Positions 5,921 through 9,654 of a DNA stretch of 9,654 nt are shown in pieces. The position numbers and the translations under genes were made by a program. Each line of letters begins with the position of its first letter. Position 1 is the first letter of the stretch. The notes beneath the pieces are model-generated. The model saw only the letters and a program-made list of their open reading frames with translations. It searched no databases and was not told where the DNA came from. Source of the DNA: Spirochaetaceae bacterium UBA1306 (lineage in GTDB: Bacteria; Spirochaetota; Spirochaetia; Treponematales; Rectinemataceae); assembly GCA_002307245.1 (NCBI GenBank), contig DBTW01000185.1, positions 28,278 to 37,931 on the forward strand, read 5' to 3'.

Positions 5921-7761
5921 AAAAGCGCAGCTTCCGCTATTGGACCGTCGTCGGCTTCCTCGGCGCCTTCGCCCTCTTCGTGCTCGGGCGCTACGCCTAC
6001 CTCGCCGCCGCGCCCGCGAAGGCAGCGACCGCGGCGCTCCCGGGTTCGCCCGAGCGTGGCGAGATCCGCGATCGCGGGGGCCGCGTCCTCGCGATGGACT
6101 CGCCCTTGTACAACGTCGCGGTCTGGCGGCCCGAGACCAAGAAGGCCGCCTTTCCCGGCGAGGCCGCCAAGCTCGCAGCAATCACGGGCTGCTCGGAATC
6201 GGAGATCATGGACCGCTGGTCATCGGGCGCCTCCGATTTCTTTTACCTCGTACGCCGGGCCCAGCCCCAGGTCGCCCGGGCCGTGCAGGAGGCCAAGGAC
6301 TCCGGCGCCTTCGCGGGGATCGTGGTCGAGAAGGTGGCGGGCAGGCTCTATCCCGAGAAGCGCCTCGCCTCCCACCTGGTCGGCTTCGTGGGCGACGGCA
6401 ACTCGGGGCTCGCGGGCATCGAGATGCGGAGCGACGACGAGCTCCTCGGCCAGGGCCGGAGCCTCGAGCTCACGATAGACGGGGACATCCAGTACTCCCT
6501 CGAGGAGATCGCGCGCAAGGCCATGTCCACGACGGGGGCCGAGGCCGTCATGCTGCTCGCCCTGGACGCCAAGACGGGCGAGGTCTTATCCTACGTCGCG
6601 ATGCCCGACTTCGACCCGAACGACTACGCGGCCTCGCCGGAGTCGTCCTGGTACGATTGGCCCAGCGTCTACCACTACGAGCCGGGCTCGGTCTTTAAAG
6701 TCTTCACGATGGCCTCGGTCGTCGACCTGGGCGGAGCGGACGCCAATACGAACTTCACCTGCGATGGCGCCTTCCACAAGGTCGCGCCCTCGGGCGAGAA
6801 GATCACCATCAAGTGCCTAGGCGTCCACGGGACGGTGAATATCCAGAAGATCCTCGAATTCTCCTGCAACGCCGGCGCGGCCTACGCCGCGGATACCGTG
6901 GACAAGGTCGATTTCTACGCCAAGCTCAGCGCCTTCGGCTTCGGCTCGCGCACGGGCATCGTCCTGCCCGGCGAGACCCCGGGGCTCCTCCGCTCGCCCG
7001 AGACCTGGTCCCTGCGCTCCAAGCCGACCATCGGCATGGGCCAGGAGGTCTTCGTATCGGCAGTGCAGATGGCCGCGGCCGCCACGGCCATCGCGAACGG
7101 CGGCACCCTGATGAAGCCCCTCGTGGTGAGGCGGGCCCTGTCGCCCGACGGCACGGTCGCCTACTCGGGCGATCCCCAACCGGTACGCCGCGTCCTCGCC
7201 CCCGAGACTGCCAAGATGATCCTGGCGGCGATGGAGACGGTATCAGGCGAGTCGGGCACGGGCAAGCGCGCCAAGGTCGCCGACATCCGGATGGCGGTCA
7301 AGACAGGCACCGCCCAGATGATCGACCCGAGCACCCAGCGCTATTCCGAGAAGGACTACATAGCCTCGACCCTGGCCATCTTCCCCGCCGACGACCCCCG
7401 CGCGATCGTCTACCTCGCCATCGTGAAGCCTACCCTCGGCCCTTCCTACTACGGCGGTCGCATCGCGGCCCCCTTGGTCAAGGAGGCGGCCGAGGCCATC
7501 CTCAACGTCACCGGCATGCCACGCGGGGCCAATCCCACGGTCACGCATCCGGGCGCCATATCGGTACCGCCCGTCACGCCGGTGGCCATCGGCCGGGCGA
7601 TGCCCGACCTCCGGGGCGTTCCCAAGCGCCTCCTCCTGCCCCTCCTCTCGCGCGAGGATATCCAGGTGAGCATCGAGGGCGAGGGTTACGTCGCCAGCCA
7701 GAGCCCCGCTCCCGGCACCGCCATCGAGGCCGGCGCGCATATCTCCCTGGTGCTCAAGTGA
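5917..7761 (+). CDS. ftsI: Class B penicillin-binding protein (FtsI/PBP2/PBP3-type transpeptidase) with C-terminal PASTA domain
   Basis: Monofunctional D,D-transpeptidase that cross-links septal or elongation peptidoglycan. The 614-aa protein has a membrane anchor (about 10-30) and a PBP dimerisation/pedestal region (about 44-165, starting RGEIRDRGGRVLAMD, with RLYPE at 143-147). The transpeptidase domain (about 205-530) has all three motifs: SVFK with nucleophile Ser258 and Lys261, SCN (316-318) and KTGTA (462-466). A single PASTA domain (about 562-614, MPDLRGVP to SLVL, with SQSPAPGT) ends the protein. Length and order match FtsI/PBP2x-like proteins. The start overlaps the lepB stop (ATGA), and its own TGA overlaps the GTG of the Maf-like gene. 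Assignment to division rather than elongation rests on the PASTA tail and overall similarity to FtsI/SpoVD types, so the symbol is tentative; the enzyme class is not in doubt. Confidence 0.93.
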   Translation: MKKRSFRYWTVVGFLGAFALFVLGRYAYLAAAPAKAATAALPGSPERGEIRDRGGRVLAMDSPLYNVAVWRPETKKAAFPGEAAKLAAITGCSESEIMDRWSSGASDFFYLVRRAQPQVARAVQEAKDSGAFAGIVVEKVAGRLYPEKRLASHLVGFVGDGNSGLAGIEMRSDDELLGQGRSLELTIDGDIQYSLEEIARKAMSTTGAEAVMLLALDAKTGEVLSYVAMPDFDPNDYAASPESSWYDWPSVYHYEPGSVFKVFTMASVVDLGGADANTNFTCDGAFHKVAPSGEKITIKCLGVHGTVNIQKILEFSCNAGAAYAADTVDKVDFYAKLSAFGFGSRTGIVLPGETPGLLRSPETWSLRSKPTIGMGQEVFVSAVQMAAAATAIANGGTLMKPLVVRRALSPDGTVAYSGDPQPVRRVLAPETAKMILAAMETVSGESGTGKRAKVADIRMAVKTGTAQMIDPSTQRYSEKDYIASTLAIFPADDPRAIVYLAIVKPTLGPSYYGGRIAAPLVKEAAEAILNVTGMPRGANPTVTHPGAISVPPVTPVAIGRAMPDLRGVPKRLLLPLLSREDIQVSIEGEGYVASQSPAPGTAIEAGAHISLVLK

Positions 7762-9581
7762 TCCTTGCCGCCAACCTCGCCTGCCTGGGCGAGCGTTTCC
7801 CCGAGCTCGCGACCCTCGTCGAGGGCGCCGAGGAGATTCGGCTCGAGGTCTGCGAGACTGCCTCGGGCGACATGAGCGCCCGCCTGCCCGGCGGACTGTG
7901 GCTGCACTCGAGCCGCGAGCCCCGAGGCGAGGCGAGGCGCCTCGCCGCCGCCGGGCTCGCGCCGGGCGCCGACGCGGCGGTCCTCCTCGGCTTCGGCCTG
8001 GGCTACGCCGCCGAGGCCTGCCTCGAATCCGGCGTCGATCGCGTCATTGCCTGCTCCGCCTCTCCGGGCGCTATCAAGGCCGCCCTCGGCCTCCGTGACC
8101 TGCGCACCCTCCTCGCCGACGAGCGCCTGGGCTTCGTCGCGGGCGGCGAGAGCGAGGGCCTCATCGCGGCCCTCGAGCTCTCCGGGGCCTCGCGGGCAGC
8201 CATCTTCGAGAACAGGGCCGAGGCCTCGCTGGAGCCCGAGTGGTTCTCTCGAGCCCGCCGCGCCGCCGAGCGCTGGAACGCCAAGGGCCAGGTGAACGAG
8301 AACACGCTCCGGCGCTTCGGCAAGCTTTGGGTTCGCAACCTCGCCCGCAACCTCGATCAGGCGGCCGCCTGCCCCGGCGTGGGGAGGCTCGAGGGGCTTT
8401 TCGAGGGCGAGGCAGTATCCGATCCGATGCCCGCCATCGTCTTGGCGGCCGGCCCCGGCCTCGACCGGGTCCTGCCCCGCATTCGGGATATCTCCCGCCG
8501 CGCCCTCGTTGTCTGCGTGGATACCGCCCTCCGCAGCCTCCTCCGCCAAGGCGTTGAGCCCGACTTCCTCGTCGTCGTCGATCCTCAGTATTGGAACTGG
8601 CGTCACGTGGCCGGCCTCTCCTCGCCCTCGTCCATACTCGTGTCCGAGATGGCGGCTTGGCCGGCCGTCTTCCGATCGAGCTATCGCGCCGCCTTCCTCG
8701 GAGGATCGCTCTTCCCCCTGGGGCGGAGGATCGAATCCTTCTCGGGGAGCAAGGGGCAGCTCGGGGCTGGCGGCTCCGTCGCGACCAGCGCCTGGGACCT
8801 GGCCCGCCTGATGGGCTGCTCCCCGCTATGGATGGCAGGCCTCGACCTATCCTTCCCCGAGGGGCAGACCCACGCCAGGGCCAGCCTCTTCGAGCAGCGA
8901 GCCCTGGGCTCGGGCAGCCGCCTTCTCCCCGCCTCGAGCGCCCAGGCTGCCGCCCTCGTGGGCGGCGCGAGCTTCGAGGCGCGAGCCGCGGACGGCGGCA
9001 AGGTACGGACCGATCAGCGGATGACCCTGTACGCCTGGTGGTTCGAGAGCCGCCTCTGTCGGCCCCTCTCCCCGCGCACGATCTCCTTGAGCCCGGGCGG
9101 CCTCGCCATTCCCGGCCTCGAGCTCGCTCGCGCGGACGAGCTCCTGTCCCTGCCCGATCGCAGGCGCGAGATCGAGGCGGGCCTCGCCCGGGCCGCGATC
9201 ATGGGCCCGAGCGCCGAATCGCCCTCTGAGGCCCGCGCGGCCGCCGCGAAGGGCCTGGACGAGCTCCTCCGACAACTTCAGTCCATCGCCTCGATAGCCG
9301 AGGCGGCGCGAGCCGCCTCGCGCGAGGGGCAAGCCGCCTTCGCGCGAGGCGGCGACTGCTCGGCCTCCGTTTCCGCCCTCGAGGCCGCCGACCGAGCCCT
9401 CCTCGGCCTCGATGCCCGCGAGATAGCGGGTTTCCTCCTGCCTCCCCTCTCCGAGCTGACCGGCCGCAGGGCCCGCGACCTGGGCGAGAGCCTGGCCCAG
9501 TCGGAGAGCCTCTACCAGAGCCTCGAGGAATCGGCGAGGTATCACCTCGAGATGCTCAGGCAGGCGCGGACCAGGGCCTGA
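7758..9581 (+). CDS. Maf/DUF115-family glycosyltransferase-like protein (motility-associated factor type)
   Basis: Proteins of this family (PF01973, distantly like MptE) transfer nonulosonic acids or other sugars to flagellin in several bacteria. The 607-aa product starts at GTG 7758, overlapping the PBP stop as GTGA; no Shine-Dalgarno is visible, fitting translational coupling. An N-terminal Rossmann-like part has LHSSREPRGEA (49-59) and VLLGFGLGYAAEA (75-87). The core domain shows PAIVLAAGPGLD (225-236), VCVDTALRSLLRQGVEPDFLV (252-272, with VDP at 274-276) and GAGGSVATSAWDLA (336-349) followed by LWMAGLDLSF (357-366). The C-terminal about 130 residues are Ala/Glu/Arg-rich and probably helical. 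The same frame stays open upstream to 6813, but that stretch is antitypical sequence lying inside the PBP gene. The family is clear; the acceptor (flagellin or an envelope target) is not. Next ATG in frame (7872) would remove the conserved N-terminal start. Confidence 0.85.
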   Translation: MILAANLACLGERFPELATLVEGAEEIRLEVCETASGDMSARLPGGLWLHSSREPRGEARRLAAAGLAPGADAAVLLGFGLGYAAEACLESGVDRVIACSASPGAIKAALGLRDLRTLLADERLGFVAGGESEGLIAALELSGASRAAIFENRAEASLEPEWFSRARRAAERWNAKGQVNENTLRRFGKLWVRNLARNLDQAAACPGVGRLEGLFEGEAVSDPMPAIVLAAGPGLDRVLPRIRDISRRALVVCVDTALRSLLRQGVEPDFLVVVDPQYWNWRHVAGLSSPSSILVSEMAAWPAVFRSSYRAAFLGGSLFPLGRRIESFSGSKGQLGAGGSVATSAWDLARLMGCSPLWMAGLDLSFPEGQTHARASLFEQRALGSGSRLLPASSAQAAALVGGASFEARAADGGKVRTDQRMTLYAWWFESRLCRPLSPRTISLSPGGLAIPGLELARADELLSLPDRRREIEAGLARAAIMGPSAESPSEARAAAAKGLDELLRQLQSIASIAEAARAASREGQAAFARGGDCSASVSALEAADRALLGLDAREIAGFLLPPLSELTGRRARDLGESLAQSESLYQSLEESARYHLEMLRQARTRA

Positions 9582-9603
9582 TCGAGAGCGAAAAGCCTCG
9601 GTT

Positions 9604-9640
9604 AAGGTTTCATTAGTGTTACGAACCTTCGCACCTTTTT
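9604..9640 (+). terminator. Weak intrinsic terminator candidate after the Maf-like gene
   Basis: AAGGTT (9604-9609) can pair with AACCTT (9624-9629), with an outer GGT/ACC match, and five T residues follow at 9636-9640. The stem is short, the loop is about 14 nt and the T-run is 6 nt from the stem, so strength is doubtful. An outer GCCTCGG (9595-9601) also matches CCGAGGC (9647-9653), right at the window edge, which could instead be the working stem or the left half of another hairpin. Confidence 0.35.
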
Positions 9641-9654
9641 GAATCGCCGAGGCC

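Noticed and set aside
6813..7757. Long upstream extension of the Maf-like frame, giving a 922-aa product if the ATG at 6813 is used
   Set aside because: The extra 315 residues are Arg/Pro/Gly-rich shadow sequence out of frame with a PBP gene whose active-site motifs are intact; the recognisable Maf protein begins at the GTG at 7758.
7686..8606. 306-codon minus-strand frame opposite the Maf-like gene
   Set aside because: Low-complexity Gly/Glu/Ala/Arg composition typical of antisense frames in GC-rich DNA; the plus-strand frame has clear family motifs.
9595..9653. GCCTCGG/CCGAGGC inverted repeat as the end of a mobile element
   Set aside because: Only 7 bp, with no transposase, target duplication or second copy visible; a transcription-end structure or chance is simpler.

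Overview
The window is a GC-rich chromosomal stretch whose genes mostly belong to cell-envelope biogenesis, with one tRNA-modification gene and one alternative sigma factor. The best guess for the host is a high-GC spirochaete (Treponema/Spirochaeta relatives). This is inferred from a Maf/DUF115 glycosyltransferase-like protein behind a class B PBP with a PASTA tail, and from a sigma-70-family gene that appears to be driven by a sigma-54 promoter, as rpoS is in Borrelia. No rRNA or other lineage marker is present, so this is a moderate-confidence guess. I see no mobile element, CRISPR array, tRNA or rRNA.

Left half, minus strand, read right to left: an alternative sigma factor (3766-2924), a membrane-anchored divergent polysaccharide deacetylase of the YibQ type (2861-1674, GTG start), tsaD (1693-635, overlapping the deacetylase by 20 nt) and a secreted protein of unknown function that runs off the left edge (584-1). 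Gaps are 62 nt or less, so these four probably form one transcription unit.

Middle: an AT-rich 387-nt gap (3767-4153). Read on the minus strand it holds a 42-codon gene for a small exported or membrane peptide, then a strong intrinsic terminator hairpin, then a near-consensus sigma-54 promoter just before the sigma-factor gene. The terminator would end transcripts from the upstream M23 peptidase gene (5332-4154) and the small peptide gene, leaving the sigma-factor operon on its own promoter.

Right half: a 57-nt divergent gap separates the M23/LysM peptidase (minus) from a plus-strand operon of signal peptidase I (lepB), a class B penicillin-binding protein of the FtsI/PBP2 type with one C-terminal PASTA domain, and a Maf-family (DUF115) glycosyltransferase-like protein. 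The three genes overlap by 4 nt at each junction (ATGA, then GTGA), which points to translational coupling. A weak hairpin with a T-run follows the last gene.

The most interesting feature is the putative sigma-54 promoter at 3805-3789, which suggests an RpoN-to-RpoS-like cascade controlling envelope genes and tsaD. The small peptide gene and a perfect palindrome over the deacetylase ribosome-binding site come next.
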